From NCBI GenBank assembly GCA_916700875.1, contig CAKAKS010000066.1, positions 14,497,361-14,561,360 of the forward strand: a DNA stretch of 64,000 bases, read 5' to 3'. The position numbers were made by a program, and so were the translations under genes. Below, piece after piece: positions 47,132-60,200 of the stretch. Position 1 is the stretch's first letter. Every line of letters begins with the position of its first letter. Origin of the DNA: Sebastes aleutianus (Eukaryota; Chordata; Actinopteri; Perciformes; Sebastidae). The notes under the pieces were generated by a model that worked only from the letters and a program-made list of their open reading frames with translations, was not told the DNA's origin and searched no databases.

Positions 47132-50100
47132 TCAGAAACAGTCTATTCTCTCCTCTTTCTCCTCCTGTTGCTTCTCTATAATGTGTGAAGGTCCGCTGGC
47201 GTCTGTTGGGTCCTTTGCGGAGTTTGAGGCTGTGTCTGTGTCCTGTTTTATGTCATAGCAATCAAAGCTCATGTTGTCATACACTTGTCTGATGTTGTTT
47301 CTCAGCTCCAGCTCCTTGGCTTTGTCCTGCTGGAGCTGCAGCAGCACTGCTTTATTCACACCAGGACCTGAAATTATACAAAAATGTTGTTAGAAACTGT
47401 TTCATGTCTGCCATCACCCTAATGAGCTCAGAGAGGAGCCACAGGCTCACCTGTGCTGTTTAGAGGCAACTAGGCACAGGTAAGCCCATCTGCACACAAT
47501 CAGTGCTCCTATAACCAGGAGGGGAGGAGGAAGAACATCCCCTGCCTTCATCCAGTGTGTCTAAAACCCACTATTTGATAATCTTGAAGGGGAAATTCAT
47601 GTAAATAAAGTCCCTTTTTGGACGAACTTCCTGGCTCTCTGTCCCGATTCTGGTAGCCTCATGTCCGATGTCTAAATGCTTCAGCCCTCGCCGATTTGGT
47701 CTCCTAAACCAATATATTCTGTTTTAATATAACTCTTTAAACCTCTTTGTTGCATACATAAACCAGCACCTATAAAGTACATACCAAAGTAGCTGAGCAG
47801 CACAGGGAGGAATATGAGTCCATGAGCCATCCCCAAAAGCGTAATGACCAGGTTTAATCGGAAGAAGAAGATCTGGATGAGTTGTGCTTTGGCAAAGGCC
47901 AGGACAAGGATGCCTGGCAGGTTGGTCATAGCAACGCCGGCAAACACCTGCAGGGTACAAACAAACATATTTAACAGCTCTTACCGTGTGTGTACAATTA
48001 AACAATCAACTGTGAATGTTTATTTCTCAGATTCCTGCTTTAAATGTCTGCTTTGGATTGCCTTTTAGTTTCACTTACCGCGCTGCCCATGTTGGCCGTA
48101 GCCTCCTTAGCTCTTTCTATATGTGTGAGCTTAGTGCTGAGTGCAAAGGATCTGGTCATATGAGACACAAACTCCACAGAGATTCCCACCGCCTGAAAAC
48201 AACACAGAGAATATAAATTAGTAAAGTAAGAAATGACCATAGAGTTTAATGGTGGTGATGATGTGGATTGTAAACATCTTGCCCTACTGAAAACAAAGTA
48301 TTACATCACAGATTGTCTACAGGACATGGGAAAAAAATATAAAAGGAACATTCCAGCAATTTAGTATTGCACTTGCATAAAGTTGGGGGACTCAAAGGAG
48401 ACTAAAGATTAAAAAAGAATGGTTAAAATTGGAGCATCAGAGGCTAATATATTTAAAACCGCTGCATCCTACATTTCCCATAATGCAACTCCATAGCATC
48501 TTTCAGTAAGCAGGAGCACCCACATCTTTCAAACTCCTCGCCTCCAGTTTGGAACGCAGGCTTTCTGTTATAAAGTCTCTAAACCCAAGTCAAGATAACC
48601 CTGATGACATCACCATGACATCATCAGGGTTATGTTTTTTTTCCAACTTTAAAAAGCTCCCTCTAGAGCAACAGAAGACATTATACATCTTGTCTTCACA
48701 GGATGAGTAGTGCTCATCTAAACTTCATTTGTAAAACCGGTGGAGGGAGCTCCGTCACAGACGTGTTCTTACCGTGACCAGATTGATGAGGGCCACCGCG
48801 TTGTAATCGATGCCCCACAGCGTCATGATGCCGACAGTGTCCACGGTGATCATGATTATGGTGATTAGGTTGAGCAGACCGGAGCGCAGATCCAAGCCCA
48901 GCAGCAGGCAGCACACCACGAAGGTCGGCAGCAGACACAAGGAGATGTTGAAGAGGCCCTCTGGCACAATGGTCAGGTACTGCTCATAAAATACATTAGT
49001 CACCCTGCAGGAAGGAAGGAGGGAGGAAAAATAACGGTCAGAGATAACAGACTGCATATAAATAATGAAAAAAGCTCACAGAGTTGTAGGAGCAAGAATA
49101 GTTCCAGTATGATATGGAGTACATACGTGTAAGGAAATACTTCAAAGTCAGGTGAGGTGCCTGGTATTTCCCTCATGCCCATTGTGATGTTGTGGGCCAG
49201 CTCTCTGGCCTTCTGCAGCGCAGCAGTGAACTCCTGAGAGTTGCTTAAAGGTGTGTGGTAAGCCATGAACCGAGTGGCTGTGAACGCCAGGAGGAAAATG
49301 TTCAGTTACTGTACTGTTACTATTAAAAGAGATCTTTGACTGATGATTTGAGATGACTTTACCTATAATTTCTCCACTGTTATCTTTCACCACAGCTTTG
49401 TCATAGGCTCCAAGACCGCTGTTAAAAGAGACAATAAGTAGTGAGAATGTTGTTTTCATGTGATGTTTTTGTGTGTATGTTCACGCTATGATACACACCC
49501 TTTGGGGCACTGCAGGTCGGGCCTGTTACCCAGGAAGTCAGGGAGGAAGCGGTTGAATTGTTCCACAGTGGGCCTGAGGACGCCGTCTGCAGGAATCGCC
49601 ATACACTTCCGGGGGCAGAGGAAACCAGCTGTTGAGACATGGAGCGGAGTAGGTGTTAATAAAAGAAGGATAATGTCTTAAAGGATGTGCGTTAATGTGG
49701 TGATTCTCACATTCGCTTGCAGGACAGAACTTTCCAGCGTTTGGACCGAAGGCGTACAGACGGCAACATCTGGATCCGGGGTTCAGCCAGTCAATGAAAT
49801 CATCTACCCAGGAGTTAGCAGGAATAGCCAAGTAGGATCTACAGATCACATCGTCAGTGGGTTAAAGGAAGGCAGGAATATAAATGTCTGTCTTAAAGGA
49901 TAGGACTAGTGATATTTTATATCTTTCCTATAGTCATTAAAGCCCATGAAAAGACCAAAAACAACAATGCGTTAGTCCGTCCATTAATGCTTACTGAGAC
50001 TGAGATGTAAATCTTTAAAAACAGGTAACAAATATATAGTTTAGTTTCTTTAGAAGTCTCAGTAATTTCCTAAAATAGCTGGGCACTGGTTTTTAGCGAA

Positions 50101-53100
50101 TATTACTCAACAGGAGTAAATGCATTTGTTGGGGACTATTTTCAGCCGTGCATTCACACACATTTGGTTTGGTGCTCTGATGAGTATTTACGAAAGCAGG
50201 ATGGTGTGTGTGGGATAGACTCAAAAGAAAATACAATGCCCATGTTAATTGTCACAAAGAAAAATATCAGAGACTCATTGATGTGTCTTTAATAGGCCAG
50301 TTTTTGGACAACAATGGAGCTCTATGGCACAGTGGAATAAGCTTTACCATACTTTGGCTACACAGACAATAGCCGACTTGTTGAGTTTGGCCTTTTCATG
50401 GGATTTACTGACAATATGAAAATATAGAATCAGCCTTAAAGGGATGATTTGACCTTTTGGGAAATACGTTTATTACATGTTCTTGCTTTGCACAGCTTTT
50501 CAACAGTCTACAGTCAAGCTAGTGGCTCTGTAAGGCTGTGCATGCACCCAGTGACAACGTTAGCATGCTGACTTTCTTGACAGTTAGATGAGAAGATTTA
50601 TACCACTCTCTAAAGACCAGAAACAGGGGGAAGCAACTAGCCGCACAGATATGATCTTTTCATCTAACTCTCGTCTCGGCAAGAAAGCAAATAAGCGTAT
50701 TTCCAAAAATGTCAAACTACACTTGTAACTTTTGACAGTGACACTCACACAGAAGACCATTTGAGCTCATTTTAGCAAGCATTTGGAAACTAAACTCTTC
50801 CAGTAAGTTTAAGATAAGATAAGATAAGATATTCCTTTATTACTCCCACAGTGGGGAAATTTGCAATTTAATACATTTCTTATCCAGCATCATTGTTTTT
50901 TTAGTCTTACATCTTTCACTTTTCATCCTGACAAATCCCCCCTTTATGAGAAGAGCTTTGCTGTTTGCCAGGTATCAGTAAGTAACTGATAATGCAAATG
51001 ATAAATTTGCTCCATGATTCTTCTTATCTCCAGGAAACAAACGTGTGTTGTAAAAGAAAATCCCTCTAACCATCACTATCCCCTAGCTGATAGGGATACT
51101 ATCATAATGACATGTCTGATGCGTCACAGTGATCAATAGGTAATATAATTATTTACTGTAAATGTTAGGATACTCCTATTAACCCTCCTGTTACCTTCAA
51201 ATTTACTAACATCTTTTATCCTTGGGGTCAATTTGACCCCAGCAATTTAAACCTCCAGAAAATGATTATAATTAAAATTGTTACCCAAGTTTATGTGTCA
51301 GGTACTTTATGTTTGTTTGTTGACTACCTAAATAGCCCTTTAAATAAAATCAATATCTTCACGGGAACCATATTTTGCCACCCCCAAAGCGTGGGGAAAT
51401 ATCAAAGTTCTCGCGAGAATGATGTTTCCCCTCCCCCATGTCCTGTGAACTATCAGTGGTTCTCGCACTGCTACAGTTATGGTTATGTTAGGTTAGGGCC
51501 CTAAAGCTTTTTGAAGATTATAAAGTTGCATGTTATGGTGACCTTAATATCATCCAAAACAAATGTGTTGTAAAATGTTGATATTTCTTATATGTTTTAT
51601 ACAGCTAAAACAGCCTGGGGTCAAATTGACCCCAAAGAACACCGATGCGTACAGCATGTATACAGGACATTGAAAACATATCATCATTTTCATTTTATGT
51701 TTACCCAGTTGTCCCCATTAAATTAGGAAAAGTCATTAAATATGAAGCAAAAAAAATGATGTCAATCATTTATTTAGAGACGTTAAACATTGAATGGGGT
51801 CAAATTGACCTCAAAGATAATAGGAGGGTTAATCATCCTGGTGGTCATAACCATAACACAATGGTTTGAATAGAACACAGCTAGTAATTAAAGGGGATGT
51901 TTTGGGTGTTTGCTCTCTATGCCGATCAGTTAGAGGCACCCTTTATCTGCTCATGTGGCGTTCATGTAACCGAGTTCATCATTAACTGATCTGATTGGCG
52001 AGTATGTAAGAGGTTGCTTCTATGATATCAGCAGGTTCAAGGATCTCTCAGTGTATAAATAATAATGTGAAGGACAAATGCAGAGAACCACCCTGCACTG
52101 AGTTTAGCTGAGCAGCCACATGTCTAGTAAAACGTGCACAACTTGTCTAAAGGCCTTATACTTTCTCCTGTCCAGATTATGAAAATTAACAAACTCACAG
52201 TTCAGGGTGGTTGGTGGCGTACTGGATCTTCTGGGTTAGCGAGAACTGATCGCAGCCCACGCTGGAGCAGGTTGCATTCATGCCCGCCACGGTGGTGAAG
52301 TTGAAGCCCCCTTTTGTTACAAAGTAAACAGGGACTCCAACCTCAAAGTATTTGTACAGGTACTGGAAATAGTCCAGCATATAAGAGCCCTGCACCAAAA
52401 ACAGAATCATCTTTGTAAGGTTACACTGAAAGAGGAGTGGGCACGCGTTAATTTATATATATTTATATACTGCAGTGCTTACTGACCCGAGGCATAGCCA
52501 GCTCCTGATCCAGACCCACGGTCACATTAAACATGAAGAATAAGGATGCACAGAACATGAAGATGAAAACCACCATCTGAAGAGGACACAGGACAGAATG
52601 TATTCAACAAGTATGAATGTCACTGCTTATCTTGGATTTCACATTAAAGGTACACCAGAGGTCGATGTTTTGTGTTAAAGCTAAAGGGTGAGTAGCTTTA
52701 CCACTATGATCCTGGTGTAGCGGTTCAGTAGAACAGGGGCGTAGTATTTCCTCATGAGGGGCAGCAGGAAGCCCTCGTTTGGCTTGTCGGGAGGCTGAGT
52801 TGACACTGTAACGCAGCAGAGCAGTTCACAGCGGTTGTTGTCTTGGCGCCGGGCATCCAGGGACAGCAGCGCCACGAAGGCTGTCATCTGGAGGATGAAG
52901 TCCATGAGCACGGCTAGAGCAGCGTACAGAGCAAAGGACTTCACTGCTGGCATGGTGGACAGGGCACCTTGGGTAGCAGAGCAGACACAGTTACAGATTA
53001 ATGTATCGTATAGAAACATAATGGGCCCTTCTTAGACACTGTATGTGCACAGAATTGTATTGCTTTGCTCATGTATTTTTCGCAAACAAGTTCCTACCTA

Positions 53101-56100
53101 GAAAGAAGCAGATAGACTCAGAGAGACTGCACAGGAGCATGCTGGGAGCTACGTTTCCAAGGACACGACCAATGTGCTCCTCTCTCTTCTCTCCGGGCCT
53201 CCGCACATCTCTCTGCGAGGAAGGAAGAGTAGGTTAACATGACTAAAGATGATGCATATCTTACAAAAATCACAAAATACATGCGAGTATACACACCTGG
53301 TACTCCAGAACAAAGATGAAGATGTTGTCAGCTCCGACAGCGAGCACCAGGAAAGGTACGACCTGCAGAATGACCAGCGAGGAGGGGATGCCGATCCAGG
53401 AGTAGAAGCCCATGGAGGCCAGGACAGAGCAGCCGACCACCAGGATCCCACCCAGACCCACCAGAAACTTGGAGTCCACCTGCAGGACGCAGAGATGAGA
53501 ATCCAGATGAACATTCAATTCAGTGATGCTTTTCTCTGTACCATATCTTTTACTGTATCACCTCTTCTGCATTGTCACTTCATGGCCAATAAACCTATGT
53601 AGAGATAAGCGCTGACGTAGCCATACTAATGCGGCCTCTCCTTATCATGTATGTGATAAGTACTGTTTCGTCAGTTTTACTTTCTTGGGGAGGCTTATCC
53701 TATCTCAGGTATGTGTTGTATACCTCTGTTTTTTTATAGTAAAACAACATGTTGTGTAGCAACAGCTTTACAAGAGTCTACTGTCATGCTAGCGGCTCTG
53801 TGAGGCTGTGCACGACGGTGCTTAGAGCTAAATGCTAACATCAACATGATAACATGCTCCCAATGACAACGTTAGCATGCTGACATACTTTTCTCCCACT
53901 GTACAGAAGTCAGGCCAAAATATCCCGGATACGGGCGATGCCATCTTGCACTTTTGATGTAATTTGGAGCCAGAGTCTGCGCAGTAGTGATCGAGCGGTG
54001 GAGCCGCGGCATTGAGACTCACAGCTGCCAATCATGACAACTCAACCCCTTTTTATAGCATCAAATAATTATTTAAAACCAAACTTATCAAGAAAAGGAA
54101 CACTTGAACATACATCAGCGTGATAAGAGATACTTAAAATGACAGAACCCATCTTTGGGAAAAATGTATTCGATGTGTACTTTGACTTTTTAGTTTGGCC
54201 CATGTCCCATCCACTAACATGGAGGGGGCGGGATTTATGACCTATACTGCAGCCAACCACCAGGGGGCGATCAAGATGTTTTGGCTTCACTTTTGGGGGA
54301 GTCATCATGTCGTCCATCTTTATATACAGTCTATGGTCTGGACCAAAGTACTGGACTGACCAACCGCAGGTGGATAAAAAAAGCTGAGTCATGTGAAATA
54401 CTGCATTATAATAAAGGTAGACATTACTCTCTGAAGTCTTACCAGTATGCGTTTCCATGAAGAGTACTCCCCCAGTGCCACAGCGATGTACACAAAGATT
54501 ACAGCATAGCTGATCATGAAGATGGGGATGTCCTCTGCTGTTGTCCGATTAATCTCATCTTCCAGGGACCTCTGTAGACCGAGGGGGGGGGGGGACCAGA
54601 GACAAGAAAAGGATTAAAAGTTAAAATAGTGAGGGGATAGAAGAAAGAGGAGTTAACTCAACACGCCTCTTGATAAAGCTGTGACAGATTCCATATTTCA
54701 CTGTACCTCTGCCATGTATGCAAAGGTGAAGTTGGCGGCCGGGTTCTTCTGGTAGTCCTGGACAATCTTAAGAAACTCTGTCTCCCACTGCATAGCCACT
54801 TTGAACTTGGGGTTGCTGCGAGCGTAGTTGTTGAGGGAGAAGGTCATGATGAGAGCCTCAGCATTGGTAAAGTCATCATCTGGGGAAAGCAAGCGTATAA
54901 TGTTCAAGTGAGTCACCCCTTTTTGTGTTCATTATGCAGATATTTCACGCGTAGAAGATGGTGCTGAAAGCTACTCACTCTGGTAGCCTCCCACAGCCAG
55001 AAAGGAGAAGACTGGACCTCCGTAATCAGCCATGCAGCTCATGCGTAAACCAGTGATGTCTTGAAAAGACAGGGGAGAGCTTGAGAAGAGATGGGAGAAG
55101 AGAAGTCAAAGTTATGTTAAAGTTCCTGAGAAATCGATCAAAGTTTTTTTTTGAAAGTCCATTTGATGAATCCTTACTTGAGGCAGTAGATCAAGTGGTC
55201 TCTCCAGTCCACCACTTCCAGGTTTGTCGTGTTCAGCACAGCGCTAATGTTCTCCAGGCTGTTCTGGAAGTACTGCGGCAAGCTGTTGACTGCACAGTCC
55301 GTCAGGGAAGGGTCGGATGGGTTCAGCGGTGCGAAACACACATCCTTCAGACTCGCTGTGCGATTCAGATCCTCTGACCAGAACTCAATGTTCTAAAAAT
55401 GGCATAGAAGAGGCAAAGTCAAAGAGAAGTCAAAATCATATGGTGAACATTTAATGTCGGCTGTCAACTTTGATTCTGGGCTCTTTACCTGGATTCGTGT
55501 CTGGAGCTCCAGGAGCTCAATGACGAGATCTTTAGATATAATCCCGCTGAAGTTCTGCGGTCCAAACACTGAAGAGTCGTAAATGTGGCCTTTTCTGCCC
55601 GGCGCGGTCAAGATCAGCTGGTTCGTCCTGAAGAAGGGGTCGAAGTGTGAGTCGTGGAAGTCTTTCTCCTGGCGGGCGCGGCTGTTGGGAGCAGACCACA
55701 GCTCGACTGGGTCTGTAGTGAGCTCAATGTCCTTGAGGCCAGCAGAGAAAACAGCCACGACTACAGCCGACAACAGGAGCACCTTGAATGGAGATAACAT
55801 TTTAACAACTGAAACATGTCTTCTTCATATGACAACCTTCATATGACAGCCGCTGTTCAGCAAAAGTTAGACTTTTCAAGTAAAACAACAAAGCAGAGGT
55901 CTGTATCAATGTCTGCTATTATGTATTATTCTTTTGCTGGTAAAAAAATTCTTTGGTGAAACTAACCGTGAGAGGATAAGTGGCCATGAAGGTTCCCCAA
56001 TGTCGAAACTCCTTGCTTAGGAAAGCTTGAGCAGCCATGCTGTTCCTGTCGACGCACGTCACCTCTGACGGATCAACAACCCGCTGAGTCACATCATTAC

Positions 56101-59100
56101 TGTTCTGGTCTTTGCCTTTCCCCATTCTCTTCCTTTTCTCTTCATCCTCTCTTTTCTGAGACCTCACCAAGTAAGACACGAAGAGGTAGAAAAGGAAGGC
56201 AAATAACAGTAGACAGAGTAAGATGACGGATATCACGAGAAAGCCGTCTGTCCCCAATAGTCTGAAGGGACCGGGGGGCAGTTGGGGAGGCGGCACCCTC
56301 GGGCACGACTCTTGGCAGTCCTGGCAGGAGCAGACCTGACCTCCGGATGGTGTGGTCTCGTTACACATCAGAGCACGTCCACTGTACGGAATCACACCCT
56401 TGGGTAGTCCCTCAGTGTCTCCCTTTTTTATCAGGCGGAAGTCGATGTCCAGTGGTGCCAGGCCGTTACCGGAGTTTCCCTGGAAGTCGTACCAGCGTTG
56501 AGGGTTGCACAGCTTGGCGCCATAGCGACCGCACATGGTGGCGATGGCGAAGCCTCCAGTGGCGGGGATCCTGACATTTTTGCATGACTGGAAGGAGGCG
56601 TCTGAGAAGGTGGTGCTGAGGAATGCCTGGTAAGCTACCACGGCCTCCCTTGTCTTGTTCGTAATGTTGTTGGTGATGTTCATGACCTTTGTGACTTTTA
56701 CTGTCTGGCTCTGGTTGGGGCTGCAGGTGTTGATGCAATGCAGGTGGGCAAAGTTGTCAGAGCAGGAGGGGCAGCGGATCAGCACCGCCTTGGACAGGCT
56801 CAGACTCATATCCAGGGATTTCAGCTGTTTTAAGGAGCAGCAGGCGAACGTGTTGCCCTCTCCACGGTCCAACATGGGACACACCTGCAGCAAGAACAGG
56901 TGCTGTTTTATAAACTGGAGGACTCAAACACAAGCTGACATCTTGCCAATGAATACTTTTTAAATTAATTCTTAAGAATAGACAAACATAAGAATAAACA
57001 TATGCTTTATTCAGTCTGATCTCTGCTTCACTTAAAGGTGCTAAATGTGAGATTGGGAGCATTTCTATTGCCTCCGCACGGCTCTCAACATGGCGACAGC
57101 TGATCCGGTGTTGTGTCAAAAACTGTTTCCTCATCGATATATGAACCAACCCTTATCCCTAATCCTAACTTCCGAGGGGGGCGCTATCATTTTAACACTC
57201 TTCGACGGGGATCAGACATCGACATAACACCGGCGGCCAGCTAACAGTGCTAACAGTGCTAACTGTGAAAATAACAGCAACAGTGCTGACAGAGCTAACA
57301 GTGTAAATCTAGGGGGGGAGCCGGAGGGGGAGTGCTACGCTACGCGGTCGTGACAGCATTATCAGCAACCATGCAGAGCGACGGCCATGAGCTAGCCAGT
57401 GGGGCACGCTCACATGCACTAAAAGGCACGCCCACCCGGCTATGTCAACAAAGCATGGAGAAGCTTGGATTACAACACACACAGAGGGAGAGAGACTTCA
57501 TTCTCTGCTCAGGTAGACATTACTCCTCTATATCTTGACATAGCAAATAGTTGTTTGCTGCTATATTAATGATCTGGATATCATAAAGAGCACCTTTAAA
57601 CACTGAGCTAGGGATAAGGATCTACAGACCTGTTTGAGTTTCTTGTAATGTTCCCCTGTGAGGGCTCTGGCAGGGCTGTAGTTCAAACAGGGGACCAAAG
57701 GAGGGAGGAGAGGTGTTTCTACCGAGGGGTTACGACCACACTCCTCATAGAAAGTGCAGTAGCCCGGCTCATGTTGGGCCTCTGACAGCACCTGCACGGA
57801 AGGAGTTGTCAAAAATAATCACAGTAGGGAAAATCACATAATACTGCAGATACTGTAAGTGGAGAAGAAGACTCTTTACATGCTATATCATAGTTCTTAA
57901 GTATATAATGGACAGTTGTTGGCACTACTTTGCATGTTTCTCCATATCGTTTACTGAGGAACACTGTAGTCAACATAAATACAATAATATAATAATTACA
58001 ATGAATAAAAAGTTTAGTGTGTCATAACTTGACTCATGACTTAAGGGCTGTAATGGCTACTGTCTCCTGCCTTGTCAGCTACTTACTGCCACCTTGCAAG
58101 ACAAATAAAATGTTCAAGTAGGTTCAAATTCAAATATGCTGCATGTTCAACAGTCCACATCCGTGGCTACAGAAGACGATAACCACATCCAAAAATCAAT
58201 TACAATTGATACTTTTTTTCATATTAAAGTAAGTCTTTAATTATTATCTTTCCATATTTAACTAAACTTTATATACTAGTAAAATGGACCCCTCATATGG
58301 CCTTCACTGTTAGACCTTCCCGGTCCATTAGTATTTTTAAAATCCGTCTAAAGCCTGGTATGTTTACTTTATTTTTTTTGTATGTTCGCATAACTATTCA
58401 TTAATGTATACAATTTCTTTTACGTCTTTGTAACAGGACTATTTGGACAATTGTTCAATCATGCTCTATAAATACATTACACACATACATAACTTGAGTA
58501 AAAAAAACAAAAAACTGGTTAGCCAGACACAATGCAGACTCTTGTAAAATGTATTCTATTTTAATTTCTAAATTATGACAAAGTGCGTTCATTTATCCAG
58601 GTGTGACATCAACCAAAACCAAAAAGACTAAAAATAAATCCCTGGACCCTTCAACTGTAAATTTCATAATTATTTACTAGGAAGAAATGAAAACATGTTT
58701 AAGAGCGTCATCTTTTAAAGATTCCCACCAGTATATATTAGATAACTTAATATAAATAAATTGATTTTATTTGTATATTTTGTATGGAAGATTTTAAATA
58801 CCTAAATAAACACACATATACAGTGACATATTATATAATTAAATTGTATGTATACATACAAAATAATTACATATTACAATGTGTATTGTATTGTTTTTAT
58901 TTAGGCATTTAATATCTTCCATACATTGAACTAACAACCACAGAAGACGTTTTATCTGAGGAGACATTTATCTAAGAGACTTACTGTCATGTCTCGTCCC
59001 GCTCCTTAGGGTTATGTGTTTTATTTTCTACAATATGCAGTTATTATTTCCTGTGTTACTTTCAATTTTATTTTGTGTAACTTAACTCTCCTCTCGTTTC

Positions 59101-59932
59101 AAATACTTCACTTCCTGCCCTTGTGTGTCTCCCACCTGTGTGATTACCGACCCCTCCCTGATAAGTTTCACCTGCAACTAATCATCCTCACCTGCACCTA
59201 ATTAGCCTCACCTGCTCCTAATCAGCCTCACCTGCTTCTACAGTAATTAGCCTCACCTTCCCGGTGTAGTCTGGGTGTTTCCTTGTCTCTGTACCAGTTC
59301 GTGTTTGTCCCCCCAAGTCAAGCGTCCCAGCCATTTATACTGTTAGTGTTCCTGGTTTTTCTGAACTCAGCCTGTTTTTCCCTTATCCTTGTCGGCTCTG
59401 GTTGCCCTTATCTGACTGCTCACCTGTGTACAAAACCTATTTTTGCAAATCGTCCTGTTTTTGCTCTGTGGGTTTACCGGTCGTAACACTTACTAATGCA
59501 TGAACACTTCTCTAACCTTGGATGCAAATACGTGACAAAGCACTGGCATTTCACTTTTGCTTTGACATTTATGTTGCTTTACTGCCAAAAACAAGTTTAA
59601 CTGTAGTCCTTTTATGATTACCAACATCTGGATCAGTCTTTACAGTTTAATCACAACACTTCCTTATATCTGTAAGTGATTATATATTTTTTTTAAGTGT
59701 TAAAATTACAAAAGCAGTAACATGAATTCCTCTACTTTTCAATCCTGGTCAAAGATCATACCCTCGCTGGAGAATAAAGCACAGTGAGGTTATTATGCTG
59801 TTGGCTGAAACAAGTGTACAGAGTTCAGATTAGAGTTACAAAACTCAGATACAGGTTCCTTAACAAAGAAAATGTACCACATCAACTTACCATACAAGCC
59901 AGAAAAGTGATCAGGGCTGCGAGGCGGACCAT
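47132..59932 (-). CDS. npc1l1: NPC1-like intracellular cholesterol transporter 1, 21 exons
   Basis: Exons in transcript order: 59891-59932, 57630-57791, 55967-56884, 55489-55782, 55178-55392, 54979-55079, 54707-54879, 54443-54571, 53297-53479, 53098-53212, 52702-52967, 52487-52576, 52199-52389, 49711-49838, 49499-49628, 49363-49418, 49127-49277, 48773-49004, 48079-48192, 47785-47947, 47132-47367. All phases agree; 1362 aa against about 1359 in human. NPC1L1 is the enterocyte/hepatocyte sterol uptake transporter blocked by ezetimibe. The start MVRLAALITFLACMVLSEAQ is a signal peptide. The Cys-rich N-terminal sterol-binding domain has HEPGYCTFYEECGRNP, CPSCSDNFAHLHC and TCSPNQSQ. TM1 lies near residue 275, followed by a luminal domain (ELTTDPVELWSAPNSRA). 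The sterol-sensing domain is around 640-810, with SLVILQVVPFLVLAVGADNI. The second luminal domain has YLAIPANSWVDDFIDWL, and the C-terminal TM bundle GILVLAFAKAQLIQIFFFRL. The DPVELWSAPNS, CSCQDC and ADNIFIFVLEYQ signatures favour NPC1L1 over NPC1. The tail keeps a YxNxxF motif (1314-1319). Confidence 0.98.
50498..50605 (+). repeat. interspersed repeat 'acagtctacagtcaagctagtggctctg', npc1l1 intron 13
   Basis: ttcaacagtctacagtcaag, tggctctgtaaggctgtgca and gtgacaacgttagcatgctg match a second copy at about 53765-53885 (ctttacaagagtctactgtc, gcggctctgtgaggctgtgc, atgacaacgttagcatgctg). It is a common teleost repeat of unknown class. Confidence 0.7.
50812..50880 (-). mobile_element. short retroelement 3' end, GATAA tail
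   Basis: taagataagataagataaga followed by ttcctttattactcccacag and ggggaaatttgcaatttaat is the reversed 3' tip of the same family as at 16998. Only about 70 bp remain. Confidence 0.65.
51179..51832. mobile_element. piggyBac-like MITE with TTAA ends, npc1l1 intron 13
   Basis: Left end TTAACCCTCCTGTTACCTTC and right end gataataggagggttaa are inverted repeats flanked by TTAA. The near-palindrome ggggtcaatttgacccc lies at about 51225-51241 and recurs as ggggtcaaattgacc near both the middle (51617-51635) and the right end. There is no transposase ORF, so the 654-bp element is non-autonomous. It contains TTCTCGCGAGAA at 51418-51429. Confidence 0.8.
53765..53885 (+). repeat. second copy of the 'tctactgtcatgctagcggctctg' repeat
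   Basis: It is fuller than the copy at 50498 and includes gtgcttagagctaaatgcta and aacatgataacatgctccca. It sits in npc1l1 intron 8. Confidence 0.7.
54020..54340 (-). repeat. interspersed repeat, 'catagactgtatataaagatgg' family, copy 2
   Basis: The reverse complement reads ccatagactgtatataaaga, gtgaagccaaaacatcttga, tcgccccctggtggttggct and ttatttgatgctataaaaag, matching the element at 2408. It sits in npc1l1 intron 8, directly beside the repeat at 53765. Confidence 0.75.
57033..57600. mobile_element. TTAA-bounded MITE, npc1l1 intron 2
   Basis: Left end ttaaaggtgctaaatgtgag and right end atcataaagagcacctttaa form inverted repeats with TTAA on each side, about 567 bp in all. Inside are repeated aacagtgctaacagtgctaa units. 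A reversed partial copy of its right part is at 61431-61536. Confidence 0.8.
58985..59488. mobile_element. solo LTR with 5-bp target-site duplication
   Basis: The element starts TGTCATGTCTCG and ends GGTCGTAACA (TG...CA). It is flanked by cttac at 58980-58984 and 59489-59493. It includes three cctcacctgc-type tandem units at about 59187-59260. No gag/pol sequence is present, so it is a solo long terminal repeat of an LTR retrotransposon in npc1l1 intron 1. Confidence 0.75.
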
Positions 59933-60154
59933 GATTCCTGAGAGTCGATCAAGCAACAGAAGAGACGGGGTCCTCGGGCACAGTATGTAATGGAGTGTTT
60001 GTTATTCACTGCTGCCCAATTGTAATATACATTAGACAAAGTAAGAGAGTGAGAGACAGTCTCTCGTATTGTCTGTCCGTCCGTCTAACAGTGTGAGGGT
60101 TGGAGTAGGAGAAACATCATGACATGTACAGTGTCACCACTCCTGTGATGTCAC

Positions 60155-60200
60155 ACCTTTCTTATCTGGTCTGATGTAGCGGCTGGCCAATCGCAGCCGT
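60155..60200 (-). promoter_or_regulatory. candidate npc1l1 proximal promoter elements
   Basis: About 230-260 bp upstream of the npc1l1 ATG the minus strand shows AGATAAG (GATA type; forward cttatct at 60161-60167) and GATTGG (CCAAT box; forward ccaatc at 60187-60192). No TATA box is evident. Assignment rests on position only. Confidence 0.3.
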
